Assembly (NCBI GenBank): GCA_030407085.1
Contig: CM059582.1
Coordinates: forward strand, 140,013,501 to 140,077,500
Direction: 5' to 3'
From: Trichopria drosophilae
Lineage: Eukaryota; Arthropoda; Insecta; Hymenoptera; Diapriidae
Length of the DNA stretch: 64,000 nt
Shown: positions 1 through 10,270 of the stretch, in pieces
Layout: every line of letters begins with the position of its first letter
Position numbering within the stretch: position 1 is the stretch's first letter
Notes under the pieces: generated by a model
What the model was told of the DNA's origin: nothing
Seen by the model: the letters and a program-made list of their open reading frames with translations, nothing else
Database searches by the model: none
Made by a program: the position numbers and the translations under genes

Positions 1-93
1 TCAATTTCATCAGGACTAGCGTTCGGAATATCTAAATTAGTTACTTCGACAATAACTTTTTCTGCAACAAACTCGTCTCTGATTTTCTGTGGT
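1..93 (-). other. possible 3' exon fragment of unknown gene
   Basis: Read on the minus strand, a good splice-acceptor context (pyrimidine-rich run ending TTACAG at about 94-100) is followed by an open frame that runs off the left edge of the window. The frame encodes about 30 residues rich in Glu, Val and Asp. I recognise no domain. It could be a host exon or a downstream piece of the neighbouring element. Support is limited to the acceptor and the open frame. Confidence 0.2.
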
Positions 94-469
94 CTGTAAC
101 AAAATCAAAGGAGCTTTCTTACAAACGTTTTGGTAATATAGTAAGTGTTTTGTTAAATTGTATATATTTTTATTTAATCGTTTGTATATATATATTTAAA
201 ATAAATTGTATATAATAAATATTAATTAATTTGTGTATAGATTTTTATTAATAGTAATATATGTGGGCAATTCCACAGAAAACCGCACAGCCAGTTTTGC
301 TTGAAATTTTTCAATTAATTTTTACGTATAGAAATATTACTCATACAAAAAAGTGATACATACGATTTTTTTCTAGTCGAAAACGCATTGTTTATTAAAA
401 AATGACACGTATTTCGAGCCCGCCCAAACTTTTTTGCAGATTTTATTTTTTCACTGAAAACTGAGGTTC
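94..469. other. AT-rich spacer, no gene seen
   Basis: Low-complexity A/T sequence with runs of T and A. I looked here for the left LTR expected beyond the env pseudogene (the 3' LTR of a minus-strand element). I see no copy of any sequence lying beyond the primer site on the other side, and no obvious polypurine tract. Confidence 0.5.
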
Positions 470-1235
470 TTACAGTATTTCTACGAGAGTCATGCTGGAA
501 GATAATCTTGAATCAAGGTTTGCTTCCAATATAGCCGAGTATTCTGATAATTTGGCCAGATAATCTAGTTCCACGTCCTTTCGTGTTCTGTTCCTGACAT
601 ATTCTTCGGTGTGGTGGAGAAATTCTTCGATGAACACAAGACTATGGGTGTTTTCTTGCGTGATTCGAGTAAAATTGTCAAATCCTGATTCCATGATGTG
701 TAATTGGTTATCCGCTAATATTGCCAATTCCTTATTGTCTGCAAAAAGTTTGTCTATCTGAGAATTAAAGTACTCAACGTCATTCTCTGTCAAAGTACCG
801 AACAATGTTTTGCCGAGTGACCCTAGGAACTCAAGGGGAGCTCTCCGTTTTGATCTTTCCGTATTGCTGGATGTTGGTACATTCATCAGTTCCTTAAGAA
901 TATCCGTTATTTCTTCTCTAATTTCATTGAGCCGGTTTTCCTTTTCTAATAATATTCCGATATGCTCTTCTGCATACAACAATACAGTGATCCTTTACAG
1001 GCAAAGACAAGTATTTTAGATATTCTTGCTCTGCACTTTTTATCATCGAACGGACGTCTTCAGCTAAGTATTGGTTCAAACTCATTATCATAATCAATCT
1101 CCATTCCGAGCCACGGAACCGTGCAATGTGAGCTTGTTCAAAATAAAGTCCTGGGTTTTTCAGTGGTATAACCTTAGTTGCAGATGTTATCCCAACGGCT
1201 CCCATTAGGACGGAAATAAGAAGGGTTCCAATCAT
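470..1235 (-). pseudogene. env: truncated env (F-type fusion glycoprotein remnant)
   Basis: Two overlapping minus-strand pieces (1,235-924 and 982-470) together resemble the N-terminal part of an errantivirus/baculovirus F-type envelope glycoprotein. The first begins with a hydrophobic, signal-like segment. The second carries a multibasic furin-type site (RSKRR) followed at once by a Leu/Gly/Phe-rich stretch in the position of a fusion peptide, then helical, heptad-like sequence. A frameshift lies between the pieces. The frame ends at a TAA near 470 before any transmembrane anchor, so the protein is well short of the usual length for the family. Its start overlaps the end of the integrase frame by 4 bases, as is common for env in this group. 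It is non-functional as it stands. Confidence 0.7.
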
Positions 1236-2879
1236 GCCGGTCCGGAGTTCAAATCAGGTACCTTAATCTTATCAACATGCTTTTTGTATCTAATACCGGC
1301 ATCGTTTTCAACAATCACATTATTCAAATCAGTAACTTCAACAAATTTAAATGGTCCAATATAATAATTATCCAATTTACCTTTACGGGGTTCCTTCAGG
1401 ATGTAACACTCGTCACCTACCTTACCTTTGAATGGTCTCGATTTCTCGTTATAATTTCTCTTACCGCGATATTTAGCGGCGAGCAGATTATCTGCCGCCA
1501 TATTGCGAATTTCACTCAATCGAAGAATCAAATCTCTTAAATATGAATTATAGGTTTCTAACTTACGATTATCTGAGAATTTACTGGGCATTCTGGATCG
1601 TTTTCCGAGTATTAATTCGTGGGGGGTGAAATTAGTACCCTCGTGCACAGAAGTGTTGTACGAAAACATAGCGTACGGTATGAGAGTATCCCAGTCATCG
1701 AAATCATTAATGTAGTGCCTAAGATATTCTGTTAATAGTACGTGGCTACGCTCCAATGTTTTTGCTAATTGTTTTAGAATTTTCCCTACGAACGATGCTC
1801 CCCTATCCGTTAGTATAGCTCTAGGAGCTCCGTACTGTCGGGTATAGCTTAGTGTCGGGGATGGGTATAGCTATGCAAAATTTTGTAAGCAGATCCTGCA
1901 TGGTCAATATATGCCTATTTCCTTGTGGAGTGGTGGGCAGTGGACCCACCGTATCCAACGCTACCTTATCAAACGCATCTAATGGCGTATCCGTGATCAA
2001 TAATGGTTCACGAGTTTTTGCTCGAACTAATTTTGCCTGTTGACAGGATTGACAGTGCCTAATGAATCCCGCCACTTCCGCGCGTAAGCCGGTCCAATAA
2101 TATTTTTCTCGAATTTTCCGATATGTTTTGGTCATGCCTTTATGGCCACCAGATTTGCTAATATGATATTCCTTGATAATATTAAGTCGACCGGACTCGG
2201 GAGGTATCAATGATTTTCCATAGCATATGTTGATTTTGATGTCGAGATCCCCAAAGATATCTGCTATGATGTCGATTAGTTGTCGGCGTGGCAGATTATC
2301 AGTGATTTCCCCAACTTTTAAACTCAGAAGTACGGACTTCAGATTTTCGAGGCCCGCGACTAGGTTTCGGACACTTAGGGTTTCATAGTGTCGTTGACTT
2401 ACCACTACCGTAAATAATTTATACGATCCATAAGGCGTGATTATGACCTGTCCTAATCTGATCTTCCTTTCGCGGATCTCATCTGGGTCAATTATACCTA
2501 GGTCTATCAGCAGACGGATGTTCGGGCTTGAATCTTCGCCATCAGCTGAAATGAAATGCACCATGTTATTCTTGTTGTACGTAAGTGACTCTCTGCATCG
2601 TATGATGGATTTCATATTTTCATAGGTTCGAAAATCTCTTGGAATATCATCGTCTGGGATATTGCTCGATTTTCTTCTTTCAGTCAATATTCCGGATACT
2701 TGTCTTGGCCCAGATTCTTCCCTAGTGGTTTCTAATATTTCCGGCAGGTAGACGGGTCTGCGGTTTCGGAAAAACTGATATTCGTTTCTGGCCCGTGGCG
2801 TTTCAATATTAACCGTACCCTGTTTGATGGTTGATGGGGTAGGTTCCTCTTGGGCACAGAATGGCGTTGAATGCGCCAT
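1232..2879 (-). pseudogene. Gypsy-type integrase (broken)
   Basis: The segment 2,879-1,821 carries the integrase N-terminal zinc-binding module (a His pair followed by CQSC) and the first catalytic Asp in an ALDTVGPL context. A frame change near 1,830 separates it from 1,756-1,232, which has the rest of the core with a typical Gypsy SYNTSVHEGTNFTP motif and the C-terminal domain (basic, ending just before env). Integrase inserts the cDNA into chromosomal DNA in the nucleus. Because the frame is broken between the first Asp and the remainder of the catalytic core, no active enzyme is expected. The upstream half of this frame (2,879 to about 2,300) is polar and lacks an obvious domain. Confidence 0.8.
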
Positions 2880-2914
2880 TGGCTTCCTGCGGCTGGGTGA
2901 AATTGTCTTAGGTT

Positions 2915-3472
2915 CTATTCTTTCTTCTTCATCGTTTGCATCGCTTTGTTCTCGTTGCGAGAGTGCCTTACTCGCCGGTCCATTTCTGCATCCATGGTCT
3001 CGTCATCATACGGGTTTAATTGTTTTAGCAACTCGCGTATTTCTTCGCTTGTTGCGTTTCCTAGCGATAATCTCGTAGGTAGCACAATAGCTAATGGTTC
3101 TTCATATCCATCCCATTGTAGGGATTCCTTTCTGCTTCCTGTGGTCTCATCATACCTTTTAAGGGAGTCTTGAAATTCCTTCAGGAATGATGGTCTTGGT
3201 TTCCTGCCTATTCCAAAATCCTTGGTTGATGCGGCCGGGTCCAAATCAGGTTTTTGACCAATTGAAGGTGAGGCTGGAATTGCTTCGATTTAGCCCGAAA
3301 GTTCATCGCTTTCGTCTGACTCCTTTGGACTGAAGAACATGGCCATGCTGTTTATATTCTCACCTTTTTCCTCTTCGTCACTCGAGGGGTCCGATAAAAC
3401 TGGATTTTGGTGAATTGGTTCGGGAGATGTTTTCCTAGTAGGTCTGGGCGGAAGGTCAAGGCTAGATATCAA
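2915..3472 (-). pseudogene. acidic/polar linker region of pol between RNase H and integrase
   Basis: Two short minus-strand frames (3,472-3,290 and 3,244-2,915) lie exactly between the RNase H end and the integrase. They are rich in Pro, Ser, Glu and Asp with no catalytic motif. Together with the tail of the preceding frame they make an unusually long spacer in pol. The stops between them may be decay. I do not recognise a domain, and calling this part of pol is inference from position and strand. Confidence 0.45.
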
Positions 3473-3618
3473 ACTCTTCCGTTTGCGTTGGATAGGAGTA
3501 TCATCCGTGTCATCTGAGTCATCAGTCGATGACGATTCGGATGGTTGTGGTCGAGACGTCTGTATCGCTGCAGGTTGTAGTGATTGAGTTTGTGCGCGAG
3601 TTCTCGTCGCGATCGCAC

Positions 3619-5061
3619 TTATATATGTGGGGTAACCACTAGCGGAACACTTGGCTTATTTTTGCTTCCTACCGGTCTTCCTCTGGGTTTTGACACGTGA
3701 GCAGTAACAGCTGAGGACGTTTGCGGTACCTGTGCACGTAATTCAGATGACCTCGTTGCCCTTGGTGCGATTTTTGGGCGTTTTATTGGTAAAACCTTAA
3801 ATTCTTCCGTATCATCCAGATCTTCCGAGCTAGAGTTCGAGCTATCCACCGGGTTTCGAGATAGGGCATCCGAATTCGTATTTCTTTTTCCGGATTTAAA
3901 CTCAAAGTCATATTTATAGTTCAATAATTTCAATTTCCAACGGATCAATCGTTGACCGATATCTCCTTTGGAATTTATCAATTTTAGTGATTCGTGGTCA
4001 CCCACGAGGGTGAACTTATTCCCATACAAATACGGCCTGAATTAAATCATCGCATACAGTGCAGCCAAGCATTCCTTTTCTGTGGTTGCATAGTTACGTT
4101 CTGATTTTGATAGTGATCGGGAGAGGTAAGCAACCGGTAAATCGTCGTCGATTCTATCCTTTGGCTCAGGATCGCGCCTATCGCAGTATCTGATGCATCA
4201 GTCGTTACAGTGAAAGGTTTAGTAAAGTCAGGGTAACGTAGAATTGGGTATTGGCATAAGGCTCTCCTTAATTCTACGAAACTATTCTCCTGCTCTGCAG
4301 TCCATACAAATGGCTGTCCCTTCTTTAGTAACAGTGTGAGTGGTTGGGCTTTCATTGAAAAGTCCTTTATAAATCGGCGATAGTAGCCGACCAATCCTAG
4401 GAACTCTCTGATATTCCTAACTGTCTTAGGTCGCGGGTAATGTTCGACCGCTTTTATTTTCCTTGGGTCCGGCTTGAGTCCATCACGAGTTATTATATAC
4501 CCCAAGTATGTTACCTCCTTCTTGAGGAATTCGCACTTATCCGGCTGGAGTACTAAGTTTGCCTGCGCTAGTTTCCCGAGTAACCGTCGCATCCTTTTAC
4601 CGTGCTCTTCCAAATTTCTTGCGAATACAACTATATCGTCCAAAAATACGAATAGTTCGGTACCCTGCAATCGCATGAGTATCTGATCCATGAGTCGTTG
4701 AAATGTCGCAGGGCGTTTTTTTAACCCTCCGGCATTCGAAAGAACTCGTAGTGACCGCCAGGCGTTGAAAAAGCAGTTTATTTAATATCCTTGTCATTAA
4801 CTGGTATTTGCTGAAACTTATTTGCTAAATCGAGAACAGTGAAATACTGGGCTTATCCGAGGTAATCAAGGATATCTGATGTATTCGGTAACGGGTATCC
4901 ATTTCCAACTGTTTTCGCGTTTAATTTCCGGAAGTCAATAACTATTCTCCATCGTGGGTTCCCTTTTGAATCGGGTTTTTGGGGACAATCCAAAGAGGTG
5001 AATTGTATGGAGACACTGAGGGTTTAATAACGTGATTTTCCAATTTTTTCTGAATTTGCCA
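3619..5061 (-). pseudogene. Gypsy-type reverse transcriptase and RNase H (broken)
   Basis: Continues the RT begun at 5,062-6,087. The frame 4,691-4,047 has the catalytic FLDD motif (FVFLDDIVVFA), the thumb-type GYYRRFIKDFS motif and the first RNase H Asp (TTDASDTAIGAIL). The frame 4,029-3,619 completes the connection/RNase H tail (SGKRNTNSDALSRNP) and then enters a Ser/Asp-rich stretch with an AT-hook-like PRGRPVGSKNKP. Several stop codons and shifts break the RT core between about 5,060 and 4,690 and again near 4,040. It would have copied the element RNA to cDNA in capsid-like particles. Confidence 0.8.
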
Positions 5062-6087
5062 TTAAATTTCCTCGCGGTGGTTGGGCGGTAATCTGTATTG
5101 CTTGGTAGTAACGGGAACTTCATCGGTAGTAGGGATGTCATGAGATATTACTGTTGTACAGGGTAAGTTGTCTTCCGGAAGATGGAATTGGTTAGGAAAT
5201 TCTCGGAGAATATCGATAACATCTTGTTTTTCTTCATCATTCAGATGGTCTAACCGAAGGAGATTGACCAGCTCTTGATGCCGATCATCCGATGCGCAAT
5301 CTTCCTCGGAAGATTCATAATCCAATTGCTGAGCTTCTTCCTGAAAGTAGTGCCAATCAAATGGAATTTGTTCTTGTGCCTCGATTTCGATGTCAACGTC
5401 TTCGTTTGTTGTGTTTATTGCCAATATGTGGAAAATACCGTTATCATTGGAGACCACGTCTTCGCCGATAAGTATTCCATCAGGCGTTTTTAGCCGGGGT
5501 AGGTAACCCTCTTTAATCTCTGGGTTACTAACAGCAATCCCTATTGGTTCGCGCATCCTTGCCCGGAGGTGGTGTATACTTGCCTTAATGGGTGACTTGC
5601 GAAATGAATTTTTGTGTTTGGACCCTGTCACTGAATCTATGAACCGAATAGGTCTAATAGGGTCATTGGCCGTTACTAGGGTTCTGTGGGCAAATGATAT
5701 CTCCACTTGTTCTTGTTTAAGGAAATCGTTACCTAGGATACCATCATATTCCATCGGAAACCTAGAAGACACAGGATGAACGGGAAAGGGTCTTCCAAAA
5801 AGTGTGAGTGTCACGGTGCCCTTTGTTTCAATCCTATGAGGTGAAATTCGCTCTATATAAATTGCCTTTTCTGGATCTATTTCTAGATCTCTATGTAAAA
5901 TTCCGATCATTACAATGCTGATATGAGCACCAGTATCAATTAAAAATTTCGCCTTATTATCATCGAGTCTTATTTCCGGGCACCTCAATTCAATGACAGG
6001 CGACTCAGATTCTCCGTTGAATCTGAAAATTTTACAGCCGGTTTCCTGATCTCGCGCTGGGTGTCCTGACTCGCAGCCGCGCTGCAA
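5062..6087 (-). pseudogene. Gypsy-type aspartic protease and start of RT
   Basis: Minus-strand frame of 341 codons. An aspartic-protease core is visible as FLIDTGAHISIV near residue 50, followed by a hydrophobic GILGNDFL flap/core region. The C-terminal end reads into the conserved start of Gypsy RT (VPVTTKQYRLPP) and stops at a TAA just after REEI, where an intact element would continue. It overlaps the gag tail frame by 56 bases, consistent with a frameshift or fusion between gag and pol. Role: Gag-Pol processing. Confidence 0.8.
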
Positions 6088-7265
6088 CGACGAGCCGGCG
6101 ATAGTTTAAAGACCCGGTCTCTTTTCGCTCTCGCGACAGATCTCCTGAGTCGGGGAAGGATGAACGATCTGGCGAGTTAGTTCGGTAAAATGAACCAGGG
6201 CGCGAACGTTCGCTAGCAGGTGCGGGTAATACACTTCGCTCCCGCGTATTTAACGCAAAGGAAACGTTCGGCCAACGCCGATGTTCATCTGCCGCTGGTG
6301 ATTTATTCCTGAAATCACCGTCACGGTTACGCACGGGCGACTCTGATCGCACGGATCGGTCAGATTGGTTAACGTTAGGAAGTACTGGTCGAATTCGTGA
6401 CGTCATAGATGAATTATTTAGATTGTGATGTACGTTATGCGTCTGATAGGACTGAGGCGCATATAACGGAGGTATTTGAAACGGTGGTGGATAGTAAGGA
6501 TGGAAAGGATAATAATGCGGGTAATACGGTGTAGGAAAATCGTGCTGCGGTGGTGTTGGTGAATAACTCGAGGTAGTAGGTGTTCTTCGCAATATACCTA
6601 TAGAATTTGGTAATTCTATCACGAGCATACAGCATTTTTGATCCCCTAACCTCTGGTATTATACCCGATTGCATCCTATTTTCTATTCGTTGCGCGATTT
6701 TTAGGGCTCCTTCGAGATCTTTAGGTTCTTTTAAGTCTACACTCATTGCCATATCATCGGGCAGTCCACGTACGAACGCATCTAAAACGCACAACTCCAA
6801 AGGATTCATCATAGGGTCAGTTACTTGCTCGACTTCACCTTGTAATGCGGTGCGCGCGCTACTTAATAGAATAATAAGTCGGTCCGCGAAATCCGCTACG
6901 GTTTCATTGCGTCGCATTCGGGCAGTCTCAATTTCATGTTGATAATAAGGACAATTTTTCCCGGGCGCGAAACGACGTTTAAGATGGTCGATTAAACTAT
7001 TTACGGTCCGGAATGTTTTTCCATAAGTGCTGTTTCGTGCTGAACCTTGAAGTCGGCTCAGAACAGCAGTTACATACACCTTATCTGACCGCTCAGGAAG
7101 TAATGCCAATCCATTACACACGTCTTGCAAAAAATCCTTCAAAGGGATATTCTTACCATCAAAATAGGGTAGACTGCTAATACTGTTTTGGAGGGCAAAA
7201 TTTTCTACCATAGACGCCATTAAGGCCAGCGACGCATTCATCGTTTGATTATTTTCGTCACCCAT
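6032..7265 (-). pseudogene. gag: Gypsy-type gag
   Basis: The N-terminal part (7,265-6,435, start ATG at 7,265) encodes a helical Gag capsid-like domain with an RRFAPGKNCPYYQHEIE segment and a later ADRLIILLSSAR helix, typical of retrotransposon Gag. The frame then shifts near 6,620 into a Pro/Tyr/His-rich region and an Arg/Ser-rich tail (6,628-6,032). I see no CCHC zinc knuckle; the basic Arg/Ser tail may do the RNA-binding job. Gag would form the particle. A frameshift in the middle makes it a pseudogene unless it is read by recoding. Confidence 0.7.
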
Positions 7266-8049
7266 TTTTGACCAACTATATAATTTGTTAGCTTGTTTAA
7301 TTTATGATTTCCGACCTATCTTACAGGTCAGTTGCCTAATAATAGCAAATAATGATAATACAGAATTTAATCCAATTATAGATTGGAATTCGTTGGCCAG
7401 TAAATTTTCAAATTTCTTTTTCGCGTGACAATAAATATGTGTATATATTCACGGATGTTCATATACACATGAAATTCTAGAGAAATAGGAATTAAAATAT
7501 TGCGAAAAATTTCGAAAGAGATTCGGTCACTACCTGAACTTCAAGAAATACAAATTTTATAAAATATAATATAATTTCATCATATTCCTAAATGTGGTCT
7601 TTTATCGGTTTCTTAATTTCAAAATTATTCAATTGACCATTTCAAAGGCTCGAGGTGATTAAGCATTAAATCTCAACTTAAATTCGATGTCAATACGCAT
7701 TTCCACTTTCAAATTTAAATTTCAAATCAAGATCGCACTCTTCTCTCCAAATTCTGATTGATCTTTTAATTTCGACACAACATTCTAATCATTTTAATTC
7801 AATACAACATCATATATGATAATATCAGTAAAATTGTAAATTCAATATCTTAGAAATGAAAATTTTCAATTTAAATTTTAATGAAATTTTACCACTTTAT
7901 AAAACTGTTGAACACTGATATGAATAAATTAGAACTTCTTCCTCCTGCTCTCTCGAGTAGTGTAAAAGAAAAACAAAGAAAAGAGGGAAATAAAAAAAAG
8001 GAAAAATAAATTGGTTATGACTTATATCGACCAATGCGCGAAAAAGATT
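7266..8049 (-). other. untranslated leader of the Gypsy-type element
   Basis: AT-rich sequence without a coding frame between the primer-binding site and the gag ATG. This is where a retroelement leader and packaging region would lie. A purine-rich stretch around 7,970-8,010 (plus strand) stands out. Nothing else could be assigned. Confidence 0.45.
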
Positions 8050-8067
8050 ATCCCACTTCTGACACCA
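8050..8067 (-). promoter_or_regulatory. primer-binding site, tRNA-Leu type
   Basis: The plus strand reads atcccacttctgacacca, which matches the 3' end of an insect tRNA-Leu including the CCA tail as I remember it. The minus strand is therefore the complement used to prime first-strand synthesis, in agreement with the minus-strand gag-pol-env. In a normal element a 5' LTR would start within a few bases; here the neighbouring bases are satellite. Confidence 0.7.
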
Positions 8068-8183
8068 AATCGTTTCGAAACAATATTTTTCCTATTCATA
8101 ATACTATATCTGAAGTGATTCCAAAACGTTAAATTTATAAATAATTTCCTGCAAAACTTTTACAGAACTCGTTATGAATAATG
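8068..8183. repeat. single partial monomer of the 152-bp AT satellite
   Basis: From 8,068 the sequence follows the satellite seen at 9,142-10,270: TCGTTTCGAAAC-type start, then CTGAAGTG, TTTATAAATAATTTCC and TTACAGAACTCGTTAT. It starts inside the monomer at the AATTG/TTTCG position and stops at AATAATG, where the next insertion begins. Confidence 0.75.
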
Positions 8184-9141
8184 TGTTACGTTCGGAACTT
8201 ACGTTCCGACTGCAACTGGTATCTTTATTACTTCTGACACCAGGTTGTTTTGACGGCATTAACAACCAAACCGATTATTAATTTTGTCTTTGAAAAGTGT
8301 ATGAATCAATGAATAATTGAATAAAGGCTCGCTCTTCGCTAGCCCCCGTACGTGTTGCCTGATCGATATAAGTTATTTTGGGAGTAATGATAAGTGCGTT
8401 GAGAATCCTATTTTATCTTTAATTGTATTTGGCTTACAGATAAATGAATAGGTTACAGGCCACCGATCCTTATATTGGATAGTAGAGGGTTTCCCCTCTG
8501 GATGGCGAGTAAAGTTACGATTTGAATTATATGAAGCAAATGACAAGTTAAAAATAGATTGGACACGAGAGAGAAGGAAGGGTAGTAATAATTACTTTAA
8601 AAATACCTGATTACCGGTAAAGTTCGTATTTTACCGGGCACCAGTCAAACAAACACGCAAAGTTCCGATATCGCGCGCGCACTTTTCACGGTTAAAGGAC
8701 TTAAAGATGCGCGGGAGCACCCACCGAGGCGATTGCCATGCGAGCGCGGAAAGAGTGAACATCAAGGCATAGTGCGTCGATCACACGTCACCTCGTACCA
8801 GGGTGTGAGGACGCAACTCAGGAAGTCATGCGATCCTGCTGACTCCTGCATTTCGGCAGTCCACGGCCTGGGAAGTAAAGAGTCCCCAGCGCACTATGAA
8901 TCTTTCGAGCGCGTAATCCGAGGCGTTTCAAGAACTCCTCGGATAACGCGCACGCTGTAAAACGTTTAGTGGAAGTTTGAACGATGCATATTGTTATAAA
9001 TTATGCCGAATGTAGAAAATTATATTCTGTGGGAAAGATAATCTTAAAATTTTATATGATATGTACGCGGAATGTAGCATTATATTCCGTGAGAATGATG
9101 ATGTTAACTTAATAAAAAGTAATTGTACGCCGAATGTAACA
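8184..9141 (-). mobile_element. LTR-type insertion (solo or internally deleted) with 4-bp target duplication
   Basis: The inserted block starts TGTTACGTTCGG and ends CCGAATGTAACA, so both ends carry TGTTAC/GTAACA. It is flanked by AATG at 8,180-8,183 and 9,142-9,145. Removing it restores the satellite monomer in phase. A tRNA-Leu-type primer match lies at 8,230-8,242, so 8,246-9,141 (TG...CA) is probably a minus-strand LTR followed by only about 60 bases of internal sequence. Three imperfect copies of a unit containing CGGAATGTA or CCGAATGTA (about 9,003-9,141) may be U3 enhancer-like repeats. No coding frame. Confidence 0.6.
8230..8242 (-). promoter_or_regulatory. second tRNA-Leu-type primer-binding site
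   Basis: The plus strand acttctgacacca repeats the last 13 bases of the primer match at 8,050-8,067. It lies 3 bases from the TG start of the putative LTR at 8,246. This links the insertion to the same class of Gypsy element, though not necessarily the same family. Confidence 0.55.
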
Positions 9142-10270
9142 AATGATAATTAAAACAATGATAATTAAAACAATGATTCTAAACGCGAATTGGTACAAAA
9201 CGATATTTCCGTTTTCAAATATTTCCGTTTTCAAATTCCTAGTTCAAATACCATTTCTGAAGGTTTTGCAATAGGTTTAACATTATAAACAATTCCTAAT
9301 GCCCAAGGTATACGCATTTTACAGAAATCGTTACAAACTATAATAATTTAAACGATAATTCCAGTCGAGAATGGTTTCAATACGACATTACCCCAATTTA
9401 TAATATAATTACTGAAGTGTTGGAAAAACTTTAAATTTATAAATAATTTTATGCACAACTTATACGTCTTTTACAGAAATCGTTATAGATAATGAACATT
9501 TAAACATAGATTCCAGTCGCGAATTGTTTCGAAACAAGATTTTCCCTATTTTTAATACTATTTACGAAGTGATTACAAAACTTTAAATTTATAAATAAAT
9601 TTCTACACAAATTATAAGCTTTTCACAGAAATCGTTATACATAATGGTAATTTAAACAATAATTCCAGTCGCGAATTGTTTGAAACCATTATTTTCATTA
9701 TTCAAACAGTGTTTTTGAAGTGTTTGCAAAACTTTAAATTTATAAATAATTTCCTACACAACGTACACGTCTTTTACAGAAAAGGTTATAAATAATGAAA
9801 ATTTAAACAATGATTCCAGTCGGGAATTGCTTGGAAACGATATTTTCCGTATTTATAATAACATTTCTGAATTGCTTGAGAAACTTTAAAGTTATAAATA
9901 ATTTGCAGCACAAATTATACGTCTTTTATAGAAATCGTTAGACACAATGATAATCTAAACAATGATTCCAGTAGCCAATTGTTTGAAACCAACAATTTAA
10001 TTATTTTAAACAGTATTTTTGAAATGTTTGCAAAATTTTAACATTATATACAATTTCCGGCGCAAGTTATACGCATTTTACAAAAACTCGTTGTAAACAA
10101 TGATTCTAGTCGCGAATTGTTTTAAAACGATATTATCTCGTATTTTTTAAACCATTTGTGAAGTATTTGCAGAGCATTAACTTTATAAATAATTTCCTGC
10201 CCAAGTTATATGCCTTTTACATAAATCTTTATAAATATTGATAATTTAAACAATGATTCTAGACGCGAAT
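9142..10270. repeat. 152-bp AT-rich satellite array, block 1
   Basis: About seven degenerate head-to-tail monomers. The landmark TTCCAGTCGCGAATTG (or a variant) recurs near 9,359, 9,511, 9,663, 9,814, 9,966, 10,104 and 10,257, i.e. every 151-153 bases except one shortened unit. Each monomer also holds CTGAAGTG, ACTTTAAATTTATAAATAATTT and a TTTTACAGAAATCGTTAT segment. The block ends abruptly after GCGAATTG. No transcription unit is visible. Confidence 0.9.

Larger units (their letters stand above)
470..8067 (-). mobile_element. decayed Gypsy/errantivirus-type endogenous retroelement with env
   Basis: On the minus strand, reading right to left, the order is a primer-binding site, leader, gag, protease, RT, RNase H, integrase and an env remnant. 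This is the arrangement of insect Gypsy elements with an acquired baculovirus-F-like env (errantiviruses). Nearly every module has a stop or frameshift, so it is a fossil. No LTR pair is visible: the right end stops at the primer site and passes directly into a satellite monomer, and the left end stops in the middle of env. Family assignment is from the domains; the boundaries are inference. Confidence 0.85.

Noticed and set aside
7266..8049. Terminal LTR within the gag leader of the Gypsy-type element
   Set aside because: No matching second copy anywhere in the window and the primer site lies to its right, so it must be internal sequence.
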